A stretch of 64,000 bases of DNA, from assembly GCF_026239555.1 (NCBI RefSeq), contig NZ_JAPIVP010000008.1:186001-250000 (forward strand). The letters run 5' to 3'. This stretch comes from Pedobacter sp. PF22-3. GTDB taxonomy: Bacteria > Bacteroidota > Bacteroidia > Sphingobacteriales > Sphingobacteriaceae. Below are positions 50,223 to 58,496 of the stretch, piece after piece. Position 1 is the first letter of the stretch; every line of letters starts with the position of its first letter. The notes under the pieces were generated by a model. The model saw only the letters and a list, made by a program, of their open reading frames with translations, did not search any database and was not told the origin of the DNA. The position numbers and the translations under genes were made by a program.

Positions 50223-51962
50223 TTATTTTAAATCCAGTTTTACATCTGTAACCAAACGTGCAACGGGATATCTGTTGTGTGTTTTTTCGTAATAATCAGA
50301 ATTTTTATACACAAAATCAAGTTGTGCGGCATCATTCTTTGCAAATTCGGGGTCGGCCAACTTTTTGGCTTCCAGTTTACTTTTTAAATCAGGGTTGTTT
50401 TTTAGCAGTTCTGCGGCCGTATCTTCAAAAACATAGGCCGAATAGTGCTCTTTCATATCTAAAATAGAATCGAAAAAATTCCAGTTGAAATAAGAATCTG
50501 TAGCTTGGGGTTCTAAAGTTTCTATAATATACCGGTTACTTGGCTGGTTTACATAAACCACATAATCGCCAGCATAATATTGCAGCTTTTGTGGAACAGC
50601 ATTGACTGCTACAGCGGAGTGCAGGTAATGACCTTCATATGGGCGGCTCACCGTTTTAAAATCGCCGATATAATAACTGTCGACAGCAATTATCTGATCG
50701 CTTTTTAGTTCGCTGACTTTAACCTGATTTAGTTTAAGCAGGGAAATTACGCGATCCCAGGCTTTCGGAATGATGTAGGCCACAGGCTTTTGAACAGACA
50801 ATGAAGGTTCATACTTGTTCCATTCTTTAATGGTTTTAGTGTAAGGTTTGTTACGATCGTAGTATAAACGATCAGCGCCGCTCACCGCGCTGGGTTTTTG
50901 GCCGGCTTCAAAGCCTTTAAAAGTGATATCGTTAACCTCGTTTTTATTCAATTTCCATGCTAAAGGAAATTCTTTTTGTACAGCCACAAATTCGTCTGCC
51001 TTTTTCTTATTCTCCCCAATTACTTTGGCATCCCGTTCTACAACCTGAATATAGGTTTGCAAAAGCTTGTAGGTAGCATCAACACGTAAATCGTACGATT
51101 TTAACATATGTGTTTCGGGCATAAAACCGATGGTATTGTGCAGTGTGGTGTAACCAGTTGAGTAACGCGGTGATTCGATAAAACCTGTTATCCCGGTTTC
51201 AGGGGTTTCGCCTATTGAGTTTACATAAGGAATCATCGGGTAACCCAGCTTTTCCATACCTGCATATAGATCAGGCACTAAAGTTTTGGTTAAATAATCA
51301 GAAAGTATAGGGTTTAGCTTATCTTTTTGTGTGGGGATAAGCGTCATTACATATTGATAATCGGCCCCATTGCTGGTGTGCGTATCTACAAATATTTCAG
51401 GTTGCCAGGTATTAAAAATGAGTTGAAATGTTGCTGAATTTTTCGAATCGGTTTTAATGAAATCGCGGTTCAGATCGAGATTTTTACTATTGCCCCTAAA
51501 ACCATATGCAATTGGCCCATTCTGGTTCGCCCTTGATGCTCCACTACGGTTAAAACTGCCATCTATATTGTAAAGTGGAATGATGCAGATGACCACATCT
51601 TTTGGCAGTTTACCGGCTTTAAGCAAATCGCGGGCCAGCATCATCGACGCGTCTATACCTTCAGGTTCGCCCGGGTGAATGCCATTATTGATCAATAAAA
51701 TTCTTTTACTTTGTTTCCTGATCTGTACCGGATCAAAAACCCGGTCATGTGATAAAACCAATAAGTGTAAAGGTTTACCAAAATCTGTACGCCCATAGGT
51801 TAGTAGTTTGGCTTCGGGGTATGTTTTAGCCAGTTTTTCATAGTAAGATACTGCTTCAGTGTATGTTGTGGTTGCTGTTTTTCCGCTTAACTCAAAAGGT
51901 GTTTCTTGTGCGATCGCTTTTAGCCTTATTAATAGCGAACACAACACAAAGAGTTTTCTCAT
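50223..51962 (-). CDS. M14-family zinc carboxypeptidase, exported
   Basis: 579 residues. A signal peptide is present (MRKLFVLCSLLIRLKAIAQE, with an unusual basic RLK inside the hydrophobic part). The M14 domain covers about 25-320: the first zinc motif HxxE is NNGIHPGEPEGIDASMMLAR (about 90-109), and the second zinc His is in IFVDTHTSNGADYQY (about 189-203). FIESPRYSTGYTTLHNTIGF and MPETHMLKSYDLR are consistent with the substrate end and the catalytic Glu. The C-terminal 200 residues form a further domain. It trims C-terminal residues of peptides outside the cytoplasm. It is in an operon with the rhomboid gene. Confidence 0.88.
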   Translation of the reverse strand: MRKLFVLCSLLIRLKAIAQETPFELSGKTATTTYTEAVSYYEKLAKTYPEAKLLTYGRTDFGKPLHLLVLSHDRVFDPVQIRKQSKRILLINNGIHPGEPEGIDASMMLARDLLKAGKLPKDVVICIIPLYNIDGSFNRSGASRANQNGPIAYGFRGNSKNLDLNRDFIKTDSKNSATFQLIFNTWQPEIFVDTHTSNGADYQYVMTLIPTQKDKLNPILSDYLTKTLVPDLYAGMEKLGYPMIPYVNSIGETPETGITGFIESPRYSTGYTTLHNTIGFMPETHMLKSYDLRVDATYKLLQTYIQVVERDAKVIGENKKKADEFVAVQKEFPLAWKLNKNEVNDITFKGFEAGQKPSAVSGADRLYYDRNKPYTKTIKEWNKYEPSLSVQKPVAYIIPKAWDRVISLLKLNQVKVSELKSDQIIAVDSYYIGDFKTVSRPYEGHYLHSAVAVNAVPQKLQYYAGDYVVYVNQPSNRYIIETLEPQATDSYFNWNFFDSILDMKEHYSAYVFEDTAAELLKNNPDLKSKLEAKKLADPEFAKNDAAQLDFVYKNSDYYEKTHNRYPVARLVTDVKLDLK

Positions 51963-51992
51963 ACCTTAAAGCTAAAAAACGAAATACGGTTA

Positions 51993-52724
51993 TTAAAGTG
52001 TTTTACGATAAGTTTTAATATTACCCAACATGTACTTAAAACCTATGGTATAGGTATTATAAACATCGGGTGAGAAGTTTTTAAATTTGGTATTCAAATC
52101 GTTATAGCCATCAAGCCCTTCGCCAAAAGTAAAGGTCGATTGCGCATTGAAATTGATGATATATCGCATATAACCGTAGCCGTCATTAATATAATAGTTA
52201 AAACCCAGGTTTAAGGGCACCAATAGGTTCAAGCTCTTATCTTCGCCCGGAAATGGCCCATAACCTGGATTAGAAGCGGCCCAGCTCGGTTTATACCTTA
52301 CGATATCAGTAATATTATTATTGACTACACCTATGCCAAGGCCTACATACAAACCTCTGATGTTATATAAAAATTCACTTTGATAATAGTCTACTACCTG
52401 GCCAAGCATCAATTTTACATTGGCGCTAAGCGCTGTATATTTATTTACAAACTGACGGTTATTAGGATCTGTTTCTATGTCTCCTCCTTGAATCCTACCG
52501 TACTGCCCCTCTAAACCGAGGGTTACAAATGGAGTGATATGAAAATCGAATGTGCCATAAGTTGTATATCCAAAACTTCCTTCTTTTACATCGGTGTAAG
52601 AATTGTTTATTCCTCCTCCAAAGCCGAGCGACATATTAAAATAATTGGATTGGGCAAAACAAAAACTTCCTGTAAAGACAAGCAGAAGAGTTAGATAAGC
52701 AGCTTTAAGCAAATTAAAAATCAT
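51993..52724 (-). CDS. Outer-membrane beta-barrel protein, small porin-like
   Basis: 243 residues. The signal peptide is about 1-24 (LLKAAYLTLLLVFTGSFCFA then Q). The rest shows alternating strands with aromatic ends typical of 8-10-strand barrels: NYFNMSLGFGGGINNSYTDV, TTYGTFDFHITPFVTLGLEG, LNLGFNYYINDGYGYMRYII and the closing NTYTIGFKYMLGNI. It ends with NIKTYRKTL rather than an aromatic residue. Function unknown. It precedes the M14/rhomboid pair on the same strand with a 30-base gap and may be cotranscribed. Confidence 0.75.
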   Translation of the reverse strand: MIFNLLKAAYLTLLLVFTGSFCFAQSNYFNMSLGFGGGINNSYTDVKEGSFGYTTYGTFDFHITPFVTLGLEGQYGRIQGGDIETDPNNRQFVNKYTALSANVKLMLGQVVDYYQSEFLYNIRGLYVGLGIGVVNNNITDIVRYKPSWAASNPGYGPFPGEDKSLNLLVPLNLGFNYYINDGYGYMRYIINFNAQSTFTFGEGLDGYNDLNTKFKNFSPDVYNTYTIGFKYMLGNIKTYRKTL

Positions 52725-52771
52725 ATCATTTTTTTACAAAAATAAAATGATTATCCAATATATATAACTTT

Positions 52772-52779
52772 TACCTTTG
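52772..52779 (+). promoter_or_regulatory. Promoter -7 element very close to pepT
   Basis: TACCTTTG is a full TAnnTTTG match that ends only 4 bases before the pepT ATG at 52784. If used, the message would begin at or next to the start codon (leaderless). Confidence 0.4.
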
Positions 52780-52783
52780 AATT

Positions 52784-54037
52784 ATGATCACATATACCAA
52801 CTTTAATAAATCTCTTGAGCAGCGGTTTATAAAATATGCTAAAATTGATACCCAATCCGATCCGAGCTCTCCTACCTGCCCGTCAACCCCAAAACAAAAG
52901 AACTTAGGTAAGGTATTGGTTCAGGAATTGTTAGAAACAGGCATTTCAGAAGCTGAAATGGATGACAATGGTTATGTGTACGCTACCATCCCATCAAATA
53001 CAAACAAGCAGATACCCGTGATTTTCTTCTGTTCGCACATGGATACCTCGCCTGATTGTAGCGGTGAAAATGTTAAACCGATTATTCATGATAATTATCA
53101 AGGACAAGACTTGATTCTGCCAGACGACCACCATATTGTAATCAAACTTTCCGAGCACAAAGACCTAAAACATCAGATTGGCAACGATATTATTACCGCA
53201 AGCGGAACAACTTTATTGGGGGCCGATAATAAGGCCGGGTTAGCTGAAATTATGGAAGCGGCTACCTTTTTAATGAAAAATCCCGAGGTAAAACATGGAA
53301 CCATCAAACTTCTTTTTACGCCTGATGAAGAAATAGGCAGGGGTGTAGACAAAGCTGATTTAAAGAAGTTAGGAGCCGATTTTGGTTATACCATTGACGG
53401 GGAAACACTCGGCTCTATTGAAGATGAAACTTTTTCTGCGGATGGGGCCACCCTTAAAATTTATGGCGTGAGTACGCATCCCGGCTTTGCAAAAGGAAAG
53501 ATGGAAAGTGCAATTAAGATCCTCGCCGAAATTTTAGATGCACTGCCAAAAGACACCCTTACGCCAGAGGCTACACACCAAAAAGAAGGATTTATCCATC
53601 CGGTAAGTATAAACGGACAGGTAGAAGAAGCAGAAGCACAATTTATCATCAGGGATTTTACCGATGAGAAATTAGCTGCACATGGTCAGTTTTTGGAAGA
53701 AACGGTAAAAAAGATAATGACCGGCTACCCAAAATCTACTTACAAGCTTAATATTAAAGCACAATACCGCAACATGAAACAGGTTTTAGATCAGCATCCT
53801 AAAATTGTACAATATGGTATTGAGGCCATTGAAAGAGCTGGCGTAGTACCTAAACAACAAAGTATCCGTGGTGGAACCGATGGCTCGCGACTTTCTTATA
53901 TGGGTTTACCATGTCCTAACATTTTTGCCGGAGAACATGCCTTTCATAGCAAACAAGAATGGGTAAGCGTACAGGATATGGAAAAAGCGGTACAAACCAT
54001 TATAAATATTGCTTGTATCTGGGAGGAGCGTGGTTAG
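52784..54037 (+). CDS. pepT: Peptidase T (tripeptide aminopeptidase)
   Basis: 417 residues, M20 family. It releases N-terminal residues from tripeptides in the cytoplasm. The zinc and catalytic residues are visible: CSHMDTSPDCSG (about 82-93), LLGADNKAGLAEIMEA (about 143-158), LFTPDEEIGRGVDKAD (about 176-191) and the late His in GEHAFHSKQEW (about 383-393). The lid/dimerisation domain lies between about 205 and 315 (GVSTHPGFAKGKM). The start gives the normal N-terminus (FNKSLEQRFIKYAKIDTQS). It is divergent from the beta-barrel gene and followed by an aldose epimerase gene 112 bases later. Confidence 0.96.
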   Translation: MITYTNFNKSLEQRFIKYAKIDTQSDPSSPTCPSTPKQKNLGKVLVQELLETGISEAEMDDNGYVYATIPSNTNKQIPVIFFCSHMDTSPDCSGENVKPIIHDNYQGQDLILPDDHHIVIKLSEHKDLKHQIGNDIITASGTTLLGADNKAGLAEIMEAATFLMKNPEVKHGTIKLLFTPDEEIGRGVDKADLKKLGADFGYTIDGETLGSIEDETFSADGATLKIYGVSTHPGFAKGKMESAIKILAEILDALPKDTLTPEATHQKEGFIHPVSINGQVEEAEAQFIIRDFTDEKLAAHGQFLEETVKKIMTGYPKSTYKLNIKAQYRNMKQVLDQHPKIVQYGIEAIERAGVVPKQQSIRGGTDGSRLSYMGLPCPNIFAGEHAFHSKQEWVSVQDMEKAVQTIINIACIWEERG

Positions 54038-54149
54038 TCTGAAGTTACAGGTTTTAAATCTCAAGTCTTGAGCTAATTCAGTCTAATGATTTCCCCCTTA
54101 TTTAAAAAAGATAACTTCAAAGCACAAATTTTGCTAATTTTAACTTGTA

Positions 54150-55016
54150 ATGATAACTCTCGAAAACGATTATATAAAAGTTAGCCTGGCGGCTAAAGGC
54201 GCAGAACTTCAAGGTTTATTTAGTAAAGAAACCAAGATTGAATATGTATGGAATGCCAACCCAAAGTATTGGGCAAAACATAGCCCGGTATTATTTCCCA
54301 TTGTTGGCTCATTAAAAAACAACAGTTTTATTTACCAGGGTAAAAATTACGAACTACCCCGTCATGGTTTTGCCCGGGATCATGTTTTTAATTTCGAAAA
54401 AATAAGTGAAAGCGAGGGGCTTTTTACCTTAACTCAAAGCGAAGATACTTTAAAAGTATATCCTTTCTATTTTGAGTTGAAACTGAGGTATCAATTAATA
54501 GACAGAAAGTTAAATTTAACTTACGAGGTAAGAAACACTGGTACGAGCGAGCTTCTATTCTCTATTGGTGCACATCCGGCATTTGCAGTACCCAATACGC
54601 CAGATACTGTTTACGAAGATTATTACCTGGCCTTTAATGCTGACGAAAAATTAACCTTCTGGAAACTGGAAGATGGTCTGGTGGCCGACGAAACCAAAAA
54701 TATTGAGCTTAAGGCACATCAGCTGAAGCTTACTCATGAACTGTTTTATAACGACGCGCTGGTTTTTAAAAACCTGCAAAGCAACTGCATTAGTTTATTG
54801 AACACTAAAAATGATTATGGCCTGCATTTCCATTTTGAAGATTTTCCATTCTTTGGAATATGGGCGGCAATCGATGCGCCGTTTGTGTGTTTAGAACCTT
54901 GGTGCGGAGTCGCTGATAGTGTTAACCACAACCAGGAGTTATCACACAAAGAGGGTATAATAAAACTTGATGCAGGCAAAAACTGGTCGCGGTTTTGGGA
55001 AGTGGAGTGTTTTTAA
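54150..55016 (+). CDS. Aldose 1-epimerase family protein (LacX/YeaD-like)
   Basis: 288 residues with the beta-sandwich of the galactose mutarotase superfamily. The substrate region shows FPIVGSLKNNSFIYQGKNYE and ELPRHGFARDHVF (His in RHGF), the conserved SIGAHPAFAVP with the second His, and the catalytic-side VCLEPWCGVADSVNH with Glu. These motifs are those of the shorter 'aldose 1-epimerase family' (LacX), not GalM itself. It interconverts sugar anomers; the exact sugar is not known. It appears to be transcribed alone. Confidence 0.88.
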   Translation: MITLENDYIKVSLAAKGAELQGLFSKETKIEYVWNANPKYWAKHSPVLFPIVGSLKNNSFIYQGKNYELPRHGFARDHVFNFEKISESEGLFTLTQSEDTLKVYPFYFELKLRYQLIDRKLNLTYEVRNTGTSELLFSIGAHPAFAVPNTPDTVYEDYYLAFNADEKLTFWKLEDGLVADETKNIELKAHQLKLTHELFYNDALVFKNLQSNCISLLNTKNDYGLHFHFEDFPFFGIWAAIDAPFVCLEPWCGVADSVNHNQELSHKEGIIKLDAGKNWSRFWEVECF

Positions 55017-55178
55017 AGTGGTTCCGATTCCAGGAAATATTCTTTTAAACGATAAAAAAAAATAATCGGTATTAATATTTCTGACCAAACATTGGAGCAC
55101 TTCATCTTTCAAAAATAGTTCAAATATGATCATATTTGGTCGCTAATCAATTTAATAAATAAGGTAACCACTTGTTAA

Positions 55179-55745
55179 TCATAAAGATAACCTACTCAAA
55201 GTTTCCCTGGTTACCCCGAGATAAGATGCAATAAGGGTTTTAGGGATTCTTTTCTGTAAAGTTGGATATTGGTTCTGCCATTGCTTGTAACGCTCGCCGG
55301 CATTGTTGCTGAGTAAAGCCAATACGCGTTTTTGCAAAGCCATGTTGCCAGTTGTATACTTTTTTCTGAAAAAATACTCCATTTTGCGAGAGGAAGCGCA
55401 GAGCTTTTCCTTATTTTCAAAAGAGATAGAAAGTGTTTCGGTATCTTCTATACAATCTACATTTAAAGTGGCAGGCATGCCGGTATTGAAAGCATTTGGA
55501 TCAGAAAACCACCATTCTTCCATGGCCAGCTGCAAAATATATTCTTTTCCTTCATGGTCGGTATAAGAAGATTTTACAATGCCCTTTAATACAAAATGTT
55601 CCTGACTGGCCGTATCACCTGCCTGGATAATATACTGGTGCTTTTTGTATTTCCGCCTGGTAAAAAAAGATGCAGCATGCTCAAATTCTTCATCTGTTAA
55701 ACAAACGATCTGATGGATGTGCGCTCTTAAAAAATCTAATTCCAT
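55179..55745 (-). CDS. Crp/Fnr-family transcriptional regulator
   Basis: 188 residues. An N-terminal nucleotide-binding-like barrel (about 25-115, KKHQYIIQAGDTASQEHFVL is its first turn) is followed by a long helix and a C-terminal helix-turn-helix ending in LIASYLGVTRETLSRLS (about 170-186), the recognition helix. It shares its overall plan with the regulator at 3179, but the two sequences are clearly different. No cysteine cluster is visible. The start lies across from the DUF1349 gene, with a palindromic FNR/Crp-like site in the shared spacer, so self-control and control of the neighbour are likely. Confidence 0.9.
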   Translation of the reverse strand: MELDFLRAHIHQIVCLTDEEFEHAASFFTRRKYKKHQYIIQAGDTASQEHFVLKGIVKSSYTDHEGKEYILQLAMEEWWFSDPNAFNTGMPATLNVDCIEDTETLSISFENKEKLCASSRKMEYFFRKKYTTGNMALQKRVLALLSNNAGERYKQWQNQYPTLQKRIPKTLIASYLGVTRETLSRLSL

Positions 55746-55759
55746 GTTTCTGATGCAAA

Positions 55760-55767
55760 CAAATGTA
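55760..55767 (-). promoter_or_regulatory. Promoter -7 element for the Crp/Fnr gene
   Basis: Minus-strand TACATTTG, a full TAnnTTTG match, ends 14 bases before the ATG at 55745. Confidence 0.55.
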
Positions 55768-55820
55768 CTATTTATTCAAGATTTTTAAACCTGATAGACT
55801 TGCTTTGACCAAATATTTGC

Positions 55821-55845
55821 GTGATAATCATCACACTAAAATAGT
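55821..55845. promoter_or_regulatory. Candidate Crp/Fnr operator
   Basis: GTGATAATCATCAC (55821-55834) is a perfect palindrome of form GTGAT-N4-ATCAC, one base per half away from the FNR half-site pair TTGAT-N4-ATCAA. A second inverted repeat CACT..AGTG (55833-55845) overlaps its end. It lies midway between the divergent Crp/Fnr and DUF1349 genes. Confidence 0.6.
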
Positions 55846-55879
55846 GATGTATGTCCTTTACTAAAAATTTTCCCTACAT

Positions 55880-55887
55880 TATGTTTG
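55880..55887 (+). promoter_or_regulatory. Promoter -7 element for the DUF1349 gene
   Basis: TATGTTTG, a full TAnnTTTG match, lies 26 bases before the ATG at 55914 and 35 bases after the candidate operator, a layout suited to activation from upstream. Confidence 0.55.
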
Positions 55888-55913
55888 CAGCACACAACAT
55901 ACAAAACACACAA

Positions 55914-56576
55914 ATGAAACTTAAATCACTTGCCACCATTGCGATACTATTGTCTTTATTGAGTATAAAAACCTATGCCCAGAGTTTAACCAAAATGAAC
56001 TGGTTTAACGAACCTGAAAAATGGGAAATTAAGGATAAAAATACTTTTAGCATGTTTGTACCTGCCAAAACCGATTATTGGAGGATATCGCATTATGGTT
56101 TTACAGTTGATGATGCGCCTTTTTATTATGCTACTTACGGTGGCGAATTCGAGGTAAAAGTGAAAATTACAGGAAATTACGTAACCACATTTGATCAGAT
56201 GGGACTGATGCTCCGCATTAACGAGGAGGAATGGATTAAAGCTGGTGTTGAATTTGTAAATGGGAAGCAGAACGTAAGTGCGGTGGTAACGCATAAAACC
56301 AGCGATTGGAGTGTGGTAGAACTGGAAAAAGCACCGGCATCCATCTGGATGAAAGCGGTTAGGAAACTGGATGCCGTTGAGATTTTCTATTCATTTGACG
56401 ATAAAAAATATACCATGCTGCGCACCTGTTATTTTAAAGATAATGCACCTGTAATGGTGGGTTTGGTAGCCGCCTGTCCGGATGGTAAAGGCTTTAACGC
56501 CACCTTTGAGAATTTTAAGGTTACAACCACACCTGATCAGCGCAGGCTGGATTGGGCAAAAAAACAACAGAATTGA
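55914..56576 (+). CDS. DUF1349 protein, exported, jelly-roll fold
   Basis: 220 residues from the ATG at 55914; the frame is open to 55851, but that would begin upstream of the promoter's -7 element. The signal peptide is about 1-22 (LATIAILLSLLSIKTYAQ). The mature part is one DUF1349 domain with a concanavalin-like sandwich: FNEPEKWEIKDKNTFSMFVP, then GEFEVKVKITGNYVTTFDQM, GLMLRINEEEWIKAGVEF and VAACPDGKGFNATFENFKV. Relatives bind or process sugars; the role here is unknown. It is probably regulated by the divergent Crp/Fnr protein. Confidence 0.85.
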   Translation: MKLKSLATIAILLSLLSIKTYAQSLTKMNWFNEPEKWEIKDKNTFSMFVPAKTDYWRISHYGFTVDDAPFYYATYGGEFEVKVKITGNYVTTFDQMGLMLRINEEEWIKAGVEFVNGKQNVSAVVTHKTSDWSVVELEKAPASIWMKAVRKLDAVEIFYSFDDKKYTMLRTCYFKDNAPVMVGLVAACPDGKGFNATFENFKVTTTPDQRRLDWAKKQQN

Positions 56577-56616
56577 TCTGGTTTTTAATAATGTGGTCAT
56601 CATTTAGAGCGTAGTG

Positions 56617-56697
56617 AAGAGATCTTTTAACATAATTAAAAGATCTCTCCATTTTACTTCGCTCCATCCGATAGCGATCGGATCGAGATGACGATTT
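56617..56697. repeat. GAGATGACGA-type palindromic repeat
   Basis: AGAGATCTTTTAACATAATTAAAAGATCTCT (31 bases from 56618) is a near-perfect hairpin, followed by CTTCGCTCCATCC, the palindrome CCGATAGCGATCGG and GATCGAGATGACGA. The right end is the inverted form of the elements at 30811 and 31056. It lies between the convergent DUF1349 and LRR-kinase genes. Confidence 0.65.
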
Positions 56698-56747
56698 TTC
56701 TATTGGAACCACTCCATAATAGCTAATTTCAAGGACAGCGATTATCA

Positions 56748-58046
56748 CTAAATTCCAGCCAATGCCTCAACTAAATCCTTAAAGCCAGGTCTTTTCAAAG
56801 CTATCGTATCCAAACAGAAATCCCTAAGTTGGCTGATGCTTTTATAAACTTCTTCACTTACCCCTTCGTCTTTTAAAGAAAGTAAATCATCCAGGAGGTA
56901 ACCATAGGCACTTACTTCAATCCGCTCCAACGCAGCAGCCGTTTTAGCGGTATTATCGTAAAAACTTGCTGCACCAAAATCGCCGAACAACGTACTGCCT
57001 TCATCATCAACCAAGGTATTGTGTGCATATAAATCGCCATGCATAATGCCGGCCTCATGTAATTGAGCTGATAGTGATGCAATGGTTTTGGCAATGCCAA
57101 TAATCTGTTTTTCGGAAAGTTTTCTATCTGGAGGAAAAACATCCCTGGTACAGCTTTCTAAACTTGGTGGATTGCCAAGATTGTAAAAATGAAGGGGAAT
57201 CAGATCCATCACCAATCCCTTTTTTTCATCAGGATGGTGTGCAATCTGCCCGATGAGGTTAACCAAACCGGGGTGGTAACCTGCAGCAATGTAGGCTGTC
57301 ATTTCATCTTCAGGCAAGCCATCGCTGGTAACATTTCCTTTAAATATTTTAACCGCTACCTCCTGGGTTTCATCGCCAATGGTTCTATTGGCTTTAGAAA
57401 TGACGCCAGATGCACCCTCACCCAACAAATGGCTAATCTCTAAATCGTGCCAGTTGATCAATGAAAGTGTTTCAACAGCAGGTGTTTTGCTAAAATTATT
57501 CCCCGAAAATGCAATCCAGGATAGTTTAGGCAGTTGTGTAATCCACTGTGGCAATTCATGCAATTTATTTGCGGCAATGCGCAATAAACTCAAATGCTGG
57601 CAATTGCTCAATTCTTCAGGCAGTGTTGATAAACGGTTACCCGATAACATCAGCTTTTGCAACCGCGTACACAGACCAATTTCTTTGGGTAATTCGGCAA
57701 CGTTGTTATTGGTTAAAATCAGCCATCGGAGATTAGTATTTAGCGATTTAGCAGGCACGGATGTGATCAGGTTGGATTTAAAACCCACAATATCAAGCAA
57801 AGGGCAGTCGGCTAATTGCTCAGGCATAACAGTAAAAAGGTTCTCAGAGCAAAAGAAAATCTTCAGTTTCTTTAAACGGCCAAAATCTGCAGGCAAAGTG
57901 CTCAGCTTATTAAAAGAAAGATCCAGTACTTCCAATGTATCGGCCAAATCGAATATTTCTATAGGGAATTCTGTTAAATTTTCGGAAAGTTTTAACGATA
58001 CCGATCCTTTAAGTTGTCCGCTTTGTAGTGCTAACAGGCTTTGCAT
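56748..58046 (-). CDS. Leucine-rich-repeat protein fused to a Ser/Thr kinase-like domain
   Basis: 432 residues, no signal peptide or membrane helix. Residues 1-200 hold about seven to eight LRRs of the bacterial LxxLPxxxxxLxxLxxLxLSxNxL type (LEVLDLSFNKLSTLPADFGR, LQKLMLSGNRLSTLPEELSN). From about 205 comes a protein-kinase-like domain: a glycine-loop region LLGEGASGVISKANR, the lysine in VAVKIFKGN, the catalytic loop HGDLYAHNTLVDDEG (HxD..HN rather than HRD..KxxN), and FGDFGAASFYD with the DFG metal site. Such LRR-kinase fusions are known in bacteria but uncommon. The target is unknown and no phosphatase gene is adjacent. Confidence 0.88.
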   Translation of the reverse strand: MQSLLALQSGQLKGSVSLKLSENLTEFPIEIFDLADTLEVLDLSFNKLSTLPADFGRLKKLKIFFCSENLFTVMPEQLADCPLLDIVGFKSNLITSVPAKSLNTNLRWLILTNNNVAELPKEIGLCTRLQKLMLSGNRLSTLPEELSNCQHLSLLRIAANKLHELPQWITQLPKLSWIAFSGNNFSKTPAVETLSLINWHDLEISHLLGEGASGVISKANRTIGDETQEVAVKIFKGNVTSDGLPEDEMTAYIAAGYHPGLVNLIGQIAHHPDEKKGLVMDLIPLHFYNLGNPPSLESCTRDVFPPDRKLSEKQIIGIAKTIASLSAQLHEAGIMHGDLYAHNTLVDDEGSTLFGDFGAASFYDNTAKTAAALERIEVSAYGYLLDDLLSLKDEGVSEEVYKSISQLRDFCLDTIALKRPGFKDLVEALAGI

Positions 58047-58311
58047 AGATGTACTGGGTTTAATAATCGGAGACGAAGATAAGGGATTTGGCTTGGAGTT
58101 TCTGGCAGAAGCAGGAGTGATAACGTTGCTAAGCGAAAATTTAGGCTTCCAATTCCCTCAATTGTCAATCCTGAGTATCACTAAGGATCTTTATCTTTCA
58201 GTTAAGTTTATCTCGAATGCTCTTCCTACGTTTCAGAAAGATAAAAATTCTAATACAGTGATAAACTATGTTATTGATTTGAGATATAGATTTTATCTAT
58301 ATCATTTTTTA

Positions 58312-58342
58312 TTTGCATTAAAAATTTAATCGCATATATTTA
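58312..58342 (+). promoter_or_regulatory. Promoter of the thiamine biosynthesis operon
   Basis: TTTG (58312-58315), exactly 19 bases, then TATATTTA (58335-58342), which differs from TAnnTTTG only at the last base. The transcript would start at about 58348, right where the TPP aptamer begins. Confidence 0.75.
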
Positions 58343-58349
58343 CAAAAAA

Positions 58350-58420
58350 CTTTAGGGGTGCCTACGTGCTGAGAAATACCCTTTGAACCTGATGCAGTTA
58401 GTACTGCCGAAGGGAAAAGT
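58350..58420 (+). promoter_or_regulatory. TPP riboswitch (THI element) of the thi operon
   Basis: Conserved parts: TTAGGGGTGCC, GTGCTGAGAAATACCC, TTTGAACCTGATGCAGTTAG and ACTGCCGAAGGGAAA. The P3 arm is very short and the junction between TACCC and GAACCTGA is about four bases, the compact form. It lies directly after the promoter and before thiS, so binding of thiamine diphosphate would switch the operon off. The gene-free stretch 58047-58496 contains, besides this control region, nothing supported in 58047-58310. Confidence 0.95.
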
Positions 58421-58423
58421 GAA

Positions 58424-58446
58424 AGCAATATTATATTGCTGTCTTT
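58424..58446 (+). terminator. Candidate expression-platform terminator of the thi riboswitch
   Basis: AGCAATA (58424-58430), TTA loop, TATTGCT (58434-58440), then GTCTTTTC. A short hairpin with a weak T-run follows the aptamer by a few bases and lies 50 bases before thiS, consistent with control by premature termination. Confidence 0.5.
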
Positions 58447-58496
58447 TCGATCTCCATTTTGGGGCAATCTCTACAGTTTTTCCAAATTTTTTAAAT

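Noticed and set aside
57379..58329. Long plus-strand frame of 316 codons.
   Set aside because: It is antisense to the LRR-kinase gene, whose leucine-rich codons leave the opposite strand open; it shows no domain and no start signal.
58383..58496. An N-terminal extension of ThiS.
   Set aside because: It would translate the TPP riboswitch; the ATG at 58497 gives a normal-length ThiS.
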